This document shows positions 17,172 through 24,386 of a DNA stretch of 64,000 nucleotides, in pieces. Both the position numbers and the translations under genes were made by a program. Each line of letters begins with the position of its first letter. The first letter of the stretch is position 1. The notes under the pieces were generated by a model, which did not search any database, had not been told where the DNA came from, and was given only the letters and a program-made list of their open reading frames with translations. This DNA comes from DASWTL01 sp035575925 (GTDB taxonomy: Bacteria > Bacteroidota > Bacteroidia > Sphingobacteriales > Sphingobacteriaceae), in contig DATLXK010000040.1 in NCBI GenBank assembly GCA_035575925.1, positions 50,291 through 114,290 of the forward strand, written 5' to 3'.

Positions 17172-18170
17172 ATGAAGTGGCTTCATAAAACCCTTTTAAA
17201 GTTTAAACCTTACTGTATGCTTATAGAGTGGAGTAAGGTTATTGTTTTGCCCGGATTTAGCCCATTGCCTTTATATACTGTGGCCACGTTTTTTTTTCAG
17301 GAAATTGCTAAAGATTCATTAGTTAATAAAGCCTCATCCCTGGCATATAACTTTATGCTTGCTATATTCCCGGGTCTCATTTTTATTTTCACACTTATCC
17401 CATACATCCCTATCGACAATTTTCAGGATCAATTAATGGGTTTGATTGCTCTTGTATTACCTGAAAGTGCATATTTGGCCTTTGAAAACACTCTGGAAGA
17501 TATTATTAAAAACCAAAATGGTAAACTTCTTTCCTTCGGTTTTATTCTGGCATTATTATTTGCAACTAACGGTGTTCATACCCTAATGCAAGCATTTAAC
17601 AAATCATCTTTAATTCTGGAGACAAGGAGTTTTTTAAAACAAAGATTGGTTGCCCTGACCCTAACAGTTGTTATGGCAATAGCACTTATTTTTGGTTTGA
17701 TTTTAATTACCGTAGGAGAATTTATTTTAAACCATTTAAAAGAAGAAGTTTTTATAAATGACAGCTTTTGGATATACATTATTGCTCTGATTAAGTGGTT
17801 CATACTTATGACTGTATATTTTATAACCATTTCCATTTTATATCGGTATGCCCCTGCCCACACAAAAAAATGGCGCTTATTCAGCGCGGGTTCATGGCTT
17901 GCTACAATTCTTTCTATTATTTCTTTCTGGGGATTTGCATATTACATTAATAATTTTGGAACTTACAACAAAATATACGGATCCATAGGTACACTCATAG
18001 TCGTTATGATCTGGTTGTATTTAAACTCTCTGATCATATTAATTGGGTTTGAGTTAAATGCCAGTATTGACCTTTCTAAACGCAGTATTAAAATAGTAAA
18101 ACCTGTATTTAACACCTTTAAATCTGCTGAAATAGAAGAAAAACTTGAGAAAAAACGACCTGCCGTATAG
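17172..18170 (+). CDS. YihY/virulence factor BrkB family membrane protein
   Basis: The 332-residue protein has about six hydrophobic segments and the family's conserved stretches: DSLVNKASSLAYNFMLAIFPG near residues 50-70, the ATNGVHTLMQAFN segment near 130-145, and GSIGTLIVVMIWLYLNSLIILIGFELNA near the end. These proteins are inner-membrane and of uncertain role. Early claims that they are RNase BN were withdrawn, and transporter-like functions have been suggested. It closes the PASTA-MltG operon, two bases after the thioesterase stop. Confidence 0.9.
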   Translation: MKWLHKTLLKFKPYCMLIEWSKVIVLPGFSPLPLYTVATFFFQEIAKDSLVNKASSLAYNFMLAIFPGLIFIFTLIPYIPIDNFQDQLMGLIALVLPESAYLAFENTLEDIIKNQNGKLLSFGFILALLFATNGVHTLMQAFNKSSLILETRSFLKQRLVALTLTVVMAIALIFGLILITVGEFILNHLKEEVFINDSFWIYIIALIKWFILMTVYFITISILYRYAPAHTKKWRLFSAGSWLATILSIISFWGFAYYINNFGTYNKIYGSIGTLIVVMIWLYLNSLIILIGFELNASIDLSKRSIKIVKPVFNTFKSAEIEEKLEKKRPAV

Positions 18171-18228
18171 GCTTTCATATTGATACTCTTGCTGTTAACT
18201 TTATAAATGAAAAATAATAGCTCCGCTT

Positions 18229-18259
18229 TTTGCAGATTACGCCTGTATGTGTATTTTTG
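18229..18259 (+). promoter_or_regulatory. Promoter of tRNA-Ser
   Basis: TTTG (18229-18232), 19 bases, then TATTTTTG (18252-18259) fit the Bacteroidota -33/-7 pattern, ending four bases before the mature tRNA 5' end. Confidence 0.65.
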
Positions 18260-18263
18260 CGCC

Positions 18264-18350
18264 GGAGAGTTGGCAGAGTGGTCGATTGCGGCAGTCTTGA
18301 AAACTGTTGACTTGTTAAAGGGTCCGCGGGTTCGAATCCCCCACTCTCCG
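18264..18350 (+). tRNA. tRNA-Ser (anticodon TGA)
   Basis: The acceptor arms GGAGAGT (18264-18270) and ACTCTCC (18343-18349) pair over seven bases, with discriminator G at 18350. The anticodon stem GCAGT/ACTGT encloses loop CTTGAAA, giving anticodon TGA for UCA codons. A long variable arm, as expected of class II tRNA-Ser, follows. The T loop is TTCGAAT. The T stem GCGGG/CCCCC has one C-C mismatch. CCA is not encoded. Confidence 0.95.
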
Positions 18351-18363
18351 CACTTGTAAAAGG

Positions 18364-18396
18364 AACCTGTTTTAGAGCAATCTAAGCAGGTTTTTT
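18364..18396 (+). terminator. Intrinsic terminator after tRNA-Ser
   Basis: AACCTG (18364-18369) pairs with CAGGTT (18387-18392), and TTAGA/TCTAA extends the stem inside; a six-T run closes it at 18391-18396. It lies 14 bases downstream of the tRNA. Confidence 0.85.
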
Positions 18397-18443
18397 CAAT
18401 TTATGGTAGCGGGGGACATGGGGACATAAAAATCTATGATATA

Positions 18444-19319
18444 TTAAGCTCTTTTCGCACAAAGCGTATCGCTAACTAAATTAACTATATCAGTAATAAC
18501 CTCAGGATTCTTTAATATTTTCACATGTCCAACTCCATCGTAATTCTTACTTTTTATGAATGGACGTGTATTAAGAAAATCTTTCAAATGGCTTAATGGA
18601 GAAGTTTGATCATTTTGATCATATGCCAACCAATGCTTTAAATTACTATCAAAAGTATAGCGATCACTCAGATTGAAATAAGAAGCAGACATGCCAAATT
18701 TATCCTCAAACTTTTTCAAAAATTTATCCTGATCTGACTGTGGTATATCAACAGCGTGCATGCTTGTTTCAAAATTTTCTTTTAACCGGATAAGGGGCGT
18801 AAGGCTTATTAATAAGGATGGGGTAATCAGCATTTCATTCAGGGCAATAATATTTGCCATTGCTCCTAGTGAATGGCCTATTAGTATATCGGGCTTACCA
18901 TAATTAAAAACTATTGCTTTAATAGCCTGGATATATAATAAAAGATTAGACAACTCTCCTTCTGAACTGCCATTTCCTGGTGCATCAAAAGCGATAATAT
19001 GCACATTTTTAATTTCCTTCAGTGCATATATAATTTCAGTGAAATCAGCCGCCTTTGAGCCCCAACCATGTGTTATTAATATTTTCTGAGTTCCCCCGCC
19101 CCATTTGAAACCATTTAACAGCAACTCTTTTTGAGAAAAATATTCATCATTAACTTTTAGGCTAAACTGTTCACCTTCACTCAGAAGTTGCTCTTGGTGT
19201 AGTCGCAATGGCATTTTAGGGGAATAACAGATGAGTTGCAAAAGTACCTCGTTGAGCTCGGCTGATGATTTAGTGGGAAATGTTTTAAACTGTGAAATAA
19301 TTTCCTTTAATTTTTTCAT
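18444..19319 (-). CDS. Alpha/beta hydrolase
   Basis: The 291-residue protein has the alpha/beta-hydrolase landmarks: the oxyanion region ITHGWGSKA, FDAPGNGSSEG, the nucleophile elbow GHSLG (Ser about residue 150) and a late catalytic His in GVGHVKIL. There is no signal peptide, so it is probably cytoplasmic. The substrate could be an ester, an acyl thioester or a lipid. It stands alone, convergent with tRNA-Ser and divergent from the ABC-F gene. Confidence 0.85.
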   Translation of the reverse strand: MKKLKEIISQFKTFPTKSSAELNEVLLQLICYSPKMPLRLHQEQLLSEGEQFSLKVNDEYFSQKELLLNGFKWGGGTQKILITHGWGSKAADFTEIIYALKEIKNVHIIAFDAPGNGSSEGELSNLLLYIQAIKAIVFNYGKPDILIGHSLGAMANIIALNEMLITPSLLISLTPLIRLKENFETSMHAVDIPQSDQDKFLKKFEDKFGMSASYFNLSDRYTFDSNLKHWLAYDQNDQTSPLSHLKDFLNTRPFIKSKNYDGVGHVKILKNPEVITDIVNLVSDTLCAKRA

Positions 19320-19442
19320 GAATGGATAAGCTATTGCTTTTTTGTAAATCTATGAATACTTAAGCGGGTAATCCGTCGAAAGCAAATAAGTAAATCGCAC
19401 TTTCATTTGTGCCAAACGCTTTTAAAAATGGGTCAAAATCTG

Positions 19443-19450
19443 TACCTTTG
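19443..19450 (+). promoter_or_regulatory. Promoter -7 box for the ABC-F gene
   Basis: TACCTTTG fits TAnnTTTG and lies 18 bases before the start codon. The -33 region holds a T-run rather than a clean TTTG. Confidence 0.5.
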
Positions 19451-19467
19451 CACCTCATTATTAAGAT

Positions 19468-21096
19468 ATGATCACGGTATCCAATCTCTCCTTACGCTAC
19501 GGAAAACGCACACTTTTTGAAGAAGTAAATTTGAAATTTACACCGGGCAATTGCTATGGTGTAATAGGTGCAAACGGTGCAGGAAAATCAACTTTTATGA
19601 AAATCCTTTCCGGCGAGGTTGATCCTTCTACTGGTTCTGTAAGCTTTACGCCCGGCGAGCGAATGGCTGTATTAAACCAAAATCATTATGCTTTTGATGA
19701 GTTTACAGTAATTGAAACGGTGCTTATGGGCCATAAAGAGCTGTACAATGTAATGAAGGAAAAAGACAACCTGTATGCTAAAGAAGATTTTACGGAAAAA
19801 GATGGTGAGCGTGCAGGGGAACTGGAAACCATTTTCGCCGAGATGGATGGATGGAATGCAGAGAACAATGCTGCTACCTTGCTCAGCAACCTGGGAATTA
19901 AAGAAGACCTGCATTATAAATTACTGAAAGAACTGGATGGTAACCAAAAAGTACGTGTATTATTAGCGCAGGCTTTATTTGGCAACCCGGATATTCTGTT
20001 ACTGGATGAGCCAACCAATGATCTGGATATCAATACCATTTCATGGCTGGAGGATTTCCTTGCAGGATATGAAGCGATTGTTTTAGTTGTTTCTCATGAC
20101 AGGCATTTTCTGGATGCGGTATGTACCCATATTGTAGATATCGATTTCAGTAAAATGTCCATCTACACCGGAAACTATACTTTCTGGTATGAATCAAGTC
20201 AATTGGCATTGCGTCAGCGGTCTGATCAAAACAAAAAGATGGAAGACAAGGTAAAGGAATTGCAGGATTTTATCCGAAGGTTCAGTGCTAATGCGTCCAA
20301 ATCCAAGCAGGCAACGAGTCGTAAAAAAGCCCTGGACAAGATCAATCTGGATGAAATTAAGCCATCCAATCGAAAATATCCAGCCATTTTATTTAATAAT
20401 ATCAGCCGGGAAGCCGGAGATCAGATCCTGCAGGTAACCAAACTTAAAAAAGAGCAAAATGGAGAGCCGTTGTTTTCCGACATCACTTTCATGGTGAATA
20501 AGGGAGATAAAATTGCAGTATTATCTGAGAACAGTCTGGCTACCTCCGCTTTTTATGATGTGCTTTCCAATCGCGACAGTGACTTTAAAGGTGATTTTAA
20601 ATGGGGAATTACCATTAACATTGCTGATATACCTAATGATAGCTCAGCCTATTTTGCCGGTAAGGATATGAATCTGATCGATTGGCTGCGTGAGTATTCA
20701 GAAGGTGATAAAGACGAACAGTTTATCAGGAGTTTTCTTGGAAGAATGCTTTTTTCAGGCGAAGAAGTATTAAAAAAATCGAATGTGCTTTCCGGGGGAG
20801 AAAAAATGCGCTGCATGTTCTCCCGGATGATGCTTCAGCAGGCGAACCTGTTATTGTTTGATGAACCGACCAATCACCTGGATCTGGAATCTATTACTGC
20901 ACTAAATAACGGCCTGAAAGATTTTAAAGGGACTATTCTGTTTACATCACGTGATCATGAGCTCACTCATACGGTAGCTAACCGGGTTATAGAACTTACG
21001 CCGGGCGGTATTATTGATAAGCTGATGACCTATGATGAATATATTAAAAGCGAAGCCGTCAAACAGCAGCGTGAAGAATTGTATTCATTGGTTTAA
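19468..21096 (+). CDS. ABC-F family ATPase (YbiT-like), asymmetric
   Basis: The 542-residue protein has two ABC domains joined by a charged linker (about residues 245-285) and no membrane segments, as in ABC-F ribosome-acting factors. The order and the CTHIVDIDF segment resemble YbiT. In domain 1 Walker A is intact (GANGAGKST) and the H-loop reads SHDRHF, but the signature is LDGNQKV. In domain 2 the signature LSGGEK and Walker B LLLFDEPTNHLD are intact, but Walker A is replaced by SENSLATSA and the H-loop reads SRDHEL. One composite ATP site is therefore complete and the other degraded. A translation-related role is inferred from the family. Confidence 0.92.
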   Translation: MITVSNLSLRYGKRTLFEEVNLKFTPGNCYGVIGANGAGKSTFMKILSGEVDPSTGSVSFTPGERMAVLNQNHYAFDEFTVIETVLMGHKELYNVMKEKDNLYAKEDFTEKDGERAGELETIFAEMDGWNAENNAATLLSNLGIKEDLHYKLLKELDGNQKVRVLLAQALFGNPDILLLDEPTNDLDINTISWLEDFLAGYEAIVLVVSHDRHFLDAVCTHIVDIDFSKMSIYTGNYTFWYESSQLALRQRSDQNKKMEDKVKELQDFIRRFSANASKSKQATSRKKALDKINLDEIKPSNRKYPAILFNNISREAGDQILQVTKLKKEQNGEPLFSDITFMVNKGDKIAVLSENSLATSAFYDVLSNRDSDFKGDFKWGITINIADIPNDSSAYFAGKDMNLIDWLREYSEGDKDEQFIRSFLGRMLFSGEEVLKKSNVLSGGEKMRCMFSRMMLQQANLLLFDEPTNHLDLESITALNNGLKDFKGTILFTSRDHELTHTVANRVIELTPGGIIDKLMTYDEYIKSEAVKQQREELYSLV

Positions 21097-21119
21097 ATTG
21101 TTTTTCTTTGCAGAAGTAT

Positions 21120-21192
21120 GACTTGGTAGCTCAGTTGGTAGAGCAACTGACTCTTAATCAGTGGGTCGAGAGTTCGAGCCTCTCCCAGGTCA
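21120..21192 (+). tRNA. tRNA-Lys (anticodon CTT)
   Basis: The acceptor arms GACTTGG (21120-21126) and CCAGGTC (21185-21191) pair with one G-U wobble; the discriminator is A. The D arm contains AGCTCAGTTGGTAGAGC. The anticodon stem ACTGA/TCAGT encloses CTCTTAA, anticodon CTT, reading AAG. The T loop is TTCGAGC. CCA is not encoded. It lies 23 bases after the ABC-F gene. Confidence 0.96.
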
Positions 21193-21270
21193 CTGAAATT
21201 CAGCAAGTACAAAACAAAATTTGTTCGCTTGAAAAATTTGCAGAAAGTTTAATGCAAATAATGAAACGAA

Positions 21271-21301
21271 AAATGCCTGGTAAAATCTATCAGGCATTTT
21301 T
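21271..21301 (+). terminator. Intrinsic terminator after tRNA-Lys
   Basis: AAATGCCTG (21271-21279) pairs with CAGGCATTT (21291-21299), followed by a T-run. A similar core (ATGCCTG...CAGGCAT) occurs in the hairpin at 24324-24364. Confidence 0.85.
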
Positions 21302-21440
21302 ATTTAAAAGAAAAGAACTATTTTAATACAGTTTAACATGGATTATCCATAAGTATCCGGGAAAACCACCTTTCGTCCTCGTTTGTAACCTACGGTGTAC
21401 CCGCATCTATTTTTTTATATTGCCAAAATTAAATATACAG

Positions 21441-23639
21441 CTACAACAACAGCAGTCCATTGTCTTTTAATTCTGTAAAGGTGCTGCTATTCAAAAAAAG
21501 TTGAAAATCGCCAGCTCCCGAATCATTAAAAAGTTGCTCTACTTCCACGAAAGAAAATACTACTTCCTGATGTACCGAAAGTAAGGGAAGCGCTTTAATT
21601 AACCATCGTCCCCATTCCTCCTTAGTATGTACAATAAAATCGTCTTTTTTATTGTAAAAAGTTAAGGAGGCCATGTTTACCGGACTCTTTTTTCCTTTTT
21701 TTACGTAATATTTAACAGATGCGGTACTGCCTAACCAAACAATTTTTGTGCTTGGTTTAATAACTTTCGGTTCCGGAAAAGCCAGTGCTTGTTCTATAAA
21801 ATTGGAGGATATAGTGGTACGGGGCACTTTGAAATCAAACCACTTATCCAGCTTAAAATCAAAACATATCCCGTGCATGTAGTTAAATAACGACTTACGT
21901 AAACCTTCGCTGAAGGCCTCATGATTGGTGCCCGTTCTATCAATATGCGCTAAATCATTGTTGGCAAAAGTGCCCATTTGCTGGCTCAGCCGTTTTACTG
22001 CGAACTGATCCGGATTTAAACCAACGGGGCTGTGAGCCGTCATGGCGAACTGATGCCAAAAGCCAGATTGCACAATGCCATTCATAAAAAGCTGCCGAAC
22101 AATTTCTAAAGAATCGATTGTTTCCTGAGCGGTTTGAGTGGGGAAACCATACATTAAATAGGCATGCACCATAATGCCGGCCTGGGTTAAATTCTCGGTG
22201 ACTTTTGCAACCTGAGCAACAGTTACGCCTTTGTCGATCAGTTTCAGCAATCGATCGGAAGCTACTTCTAATCCCCCGGAAATAGCAATGCAACCGGATT
22301 CCATTAAAAGTACAGCCAAATCAAGGGTAAAGCTTTTTTCAAAGCGAATATTTGTCCACCATACGATGGTTAAATTTCGCCGGATGATTTCCAAAGCCAA
22401 ATCCCGGAGTAAGGCAGGAGGAGCAGCTTCATCTACAAAATGAAATCCGTTTTGACCTGTTTGTTTACTGATTTCTTCAATCCGATCACATAGCAAAGCG
22501 GCCGTAACAGGTTCATATCGTTTAATGTAATCTAATGTTATATCGCAAAAAGTACACTTACCCCAATAGCAACCATGTGCCAGGGTTAATTTATTCCATC
22601 TGCCGTCGCTCCACAACCGATGCATCGGATTAGCCATTTCAATAACAGACAGGTATTTATCTAAAAGCAGATCAGAATAATCCGGAGTGCCTACATCCCT
22701 TTGCGCATAATCAAATTCTTTCGAACCGTTGAAGTAAGTAACAATGCCGTTTTCTAAAGCAAAAGTTCTTTTTAAGTCGGTTTTGCTGCGTTCGCCTTTT
22801 AAATATTCAATCAGGTGAAAAACAGGTGCTTCTCCATCGTCCAGCGTAATAAAATCGAGGTAATTAAAAACCCGTGCATCTTGTAACGACCTTAGTTCTG
22901 TATTTGCGTATCCTCCACCTAATGCAATTTTTATCGAAGGGTGATTTCGCTTGATCCATTGTCCGCACTTAAAAGCACTGTACAAGTTGCCGGGAAAAGG
23001 TGCAGAAAGAGCTATAAAATCGGGTTTTACCTGTTCAATTTTCTCTTTTAAAATATCGATTAAAATGCTGCCTATAAAACTATCGGGATGACTAAGAACC
23101 GTATCCAGTTCATCAAATGTAGAAGCCGATCTGCCCAGCCGTTCTGCATACCGGCTAAAGCCAAAATGCGGATCGATCGCCTCTACAATTAAATCAGAAA
23201 TATCTTCAAGATAAAGAGTGGCCAGGTGCTTTGCCTTATCCCGGGTACCCATGGTGCCAAAAGCCCATTCCAAATCATCCAGCTGTGCAAACCTGGATGC
23301 CTCTGGCAAGTAATTTCCCTGGCAAATCAGATGTGCCAAGGTTGGATTATGGTCTTGCAAAAAGTTAATAACCGCATCTATCGTTTTAATATATTCTTTC
23401 TGTAGATGAACAATTCTCTGACTGTTGTCGGATAAGGAAACCTGCTTTTTGGTTACTTCTTTAAACAAATTGGTTAATCCGGCCGATGAAAACAACGCTA
23501 AAATAACCTCTATACCCAAGTCCATTTGATAAGAGGGAATGTTTTTAGTATTCAAGAATCCTTTTAAATACGCTGTAGCGGGATAAGGCGTATTTAACTG
23601 GGTAAATGGAGGGGTAATAAAAAGTATGGTCGGACTCAA
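21441..23639 (-). CDS. B12-binding-domain radical SAM protein
   Basis: This 732-residue protein begins with a cobalamin-binding-like Rossmann domain (ILFITPPFTQLNTPYPA; later the IALGGGYANTEL region near residue 240). A radical SAM domain follows, with a cluster motif HGCYWGKCTFCD (C357, C362, C365). Four residues separate the first two Cys, rather than the usual three. Downstream GGLEVASDRLL and YLMYGFPTQT are typical radical SAM barrel strands. Proteins of this kind methylate or rearrange unknown substrates; the last 150 residues are not recognisable. The start is a TTG, since the domain begins there and no ATG fits. It stands alone on the minus strand. Confidence 0.85.
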   Translation of the reverse strand: MSPTILFITPPFTQLNTPYPATAYLKGFLNTKNIPSYQMDLGIEVILALFSSAGLTNLFKEVTKKQVSLSDNSQRIVHLQKEYIKTIDAVINFLQDHNPTLAHLICQGNYLPEASRFAQLDDLEWAFGTMGTRDKAKHLATLYLEDISDLIVEAIDPHFGFSRYAERLGRSASTFDELDTVLSHPDSFIGSILIDILKEKIEQVKPDFIALSAPFPGNLYSAFKCGQWIKRNHPSIKIALGGGYANTELRSLQDARVFNYLDFITLDDGEAPVFHLIEYLKGERSKTDLKRTFALENGIVTYFNGSKEFDYAQRDVGTPDYSDLLLDKYLSVIEMANPMHRLWSDGRWNKLTLAHGCYWGKCTFCDITLDYIKRYEPVTAALLCDRIEEISKQTGQNGFHFVDEAAPPALLRDLALEIIRRNLTIVWWTNIRFEKSFTLDLAVLLMESGCIAISGGLEVASDRLLKLIDKGVTVAQVAKVTENLTQAGIMVHAYLMYGFPTQTAQETIDSLEIVRQLFMNGIVQSGFWHQFAMTAHSPVGLNPDQFAVKRLSQQMGTFANNDLAHIDRTGTNHEAFSEGLRKSLFNYMHGICFDFKLDKWFDFKVPRTTISSNFIEQALAFPEPKVIKPSTKIVWLGSTASVKYYVKKGKKSPVNMASLTFYNKKDDFIVHTKEEWGRWLIKALPLLSVHQEVVFSFVEVEQLFNDSGAGDFQLFLNSSTFTELKDNGLLLL

Positions 23640-23918
23640 TTTTACGTGTTTATGGAATTGCCATAAAGCTACCGTAAATTTATTTTGAATAGAAGTTGTA
23701 TGAGGTTTTATTGATGGTAGGGTTTGGAGGTATTTTGACGCAATGTATTGGGTTCCAATAAGGAAATTACAAGGCCAATGCGCTTATTCTGAATGCTGCA
23801 CTCGGCTGCTCCCTTTGAAGCAATGGAGATGTAGGTTGAACTTTCTTATCCACAGGAACTATCCGATGATTGTACAATGATCCTCACTATCGGCATACAG
23901 ATGGGCCGACCGCTTAAT

Positions 23919-23938
23919 GGGATTGCAAATCCCTTTTT
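23919..23938 (+). terminator. Terminator-like hairpin without an upstream gene
   Basis: GGGATT (23919-23924) pairs with AATCCC (23928-23933) around GCA, followed by five T. No plus-strand gene ends nearby, because the radical SAM gene is on the minus strand. It terminates an unknown transcript or is part of a repeat. Confidence 0.55.
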
Positions 23939-23946
23939 ATCCGGTA

Positions 23947-23976
23947 GTTCGACATGCCCTGCGGGGCATGTCGAAC
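23947..23976. repeat. Perfect 13-bp palindrome with 4-base loop (REP-like)
   Basis: GTTCGACATGCCC (23947-23959) is perfectly repeated in inverse at 23964-23976 around TGCG. No T-run follows on either strand, so it is not an intrinsic terminator. Perfect, G+C-rich, intergenic and symmetrical: the profile of a REP-type element. Confidence 0.6.
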
Positions 23977-24050
23977 AGCGGGTGCTAAAAGTTCTAAAAT
24001 AGGTTATTTAGCTTCTATTCTTATTACATTAGATACACCAATATGAAGAT

Positions 24051-24176
24051 ATGGAAGCAATTAGGAGAATCTACACAATCGATGCCAGAGATAATATTTA
24101 CCTAGAATCTATGGCCGAGGCTATGAAATTAGACAATGAAACGGTTCTCGATGTAATTGGAAATATGTTTGATTGA
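24051..24176 (+). CDS. Small open reading frame, 41 residues, hypothetical
   Basis: An ATG-started frame encodes an acidic, helical-looking peptide (beginning MEAIRRIYTIDARDNIYL) with an ordered amino-acid composition. It has no homologue I recognise. The size and the isolated position in a decayed region are compatible with an antitoxin fragment or a gene remnant. It may equally be chance. Confidence 0.25.
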   Translation: MEAIRRIYTIDARDNIYLESMAEAMKLDNETVLDVIGNMFD

Positions 24177-24323
24177 GCTATTGAATGAACTTATGAAAGT
24201 AAAGATCAATTATCCTGACCTAAAAAACTGTCTTACACCACAATAACAGAAACGCGAGATTGCATTTGTCTTCGATAGCATAAAAACAGAGTCAGACATG
24301 TACGGCGCACTAATCAAGTGCTA

Positions 24324-24364
24324 AACTAACGATGCCTGATAAATCTTATCAGGCATTGTTAGTT
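24324..24364. terminator. Long 19-bp hairpin at the 3' end of the GH43 gene
   Basis: AACTAACGATGCCTGATAA (24324-24342) faces TTATCAGGCATTGTTAGTT (24346-24364) around a three-base loop. The single non-canonical pair is a G-U wobble when the plus strand is read. It lies 22 bases beyond the GH43 stop codon. The T-tract is weak on both strands (AATTTT on plus), so it may stabilise the mRNA end as well as terminate. Confidence 0.6.
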
Positions 24365-24386
24365 AATTTTATAGAATAAAACCTAA

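Larger units (their letters stand above)
23640..24050. other. Intergenic mosaic, no clear gene
   Basis: The stretch holds no convincing coding frame. Two strong hairpins sit close together at its right side: a terminator-like GGGATT-GCA-AATCCC stem with a T-run, and a perfect 13-base-pair palindrome. Base composition changes across it, which suggests decayed sequence and intergenic repeats rather than one functional unit. Confidence 0.5.

Noticed and set aside
21108..21326. A 72-codon plus-strand frame
   Set aside because: It runs through tRNA-Lys and its terminator; the tRNA fold is certain and the peptide has no plausible composition.
21955..22293. 112-codon minus-strand frame within the radical SAM gene in another reading frame
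   Set aside because: It lies inside a long, conserved coding frame of the same strand and has no start signal or homology I recognise.
23640..24386. CRISPR array
   Set aside because: The hairpins are different from one another and not regularly spaced. No repeat-spacer pattern and no cas genes occur anywhere in the window.
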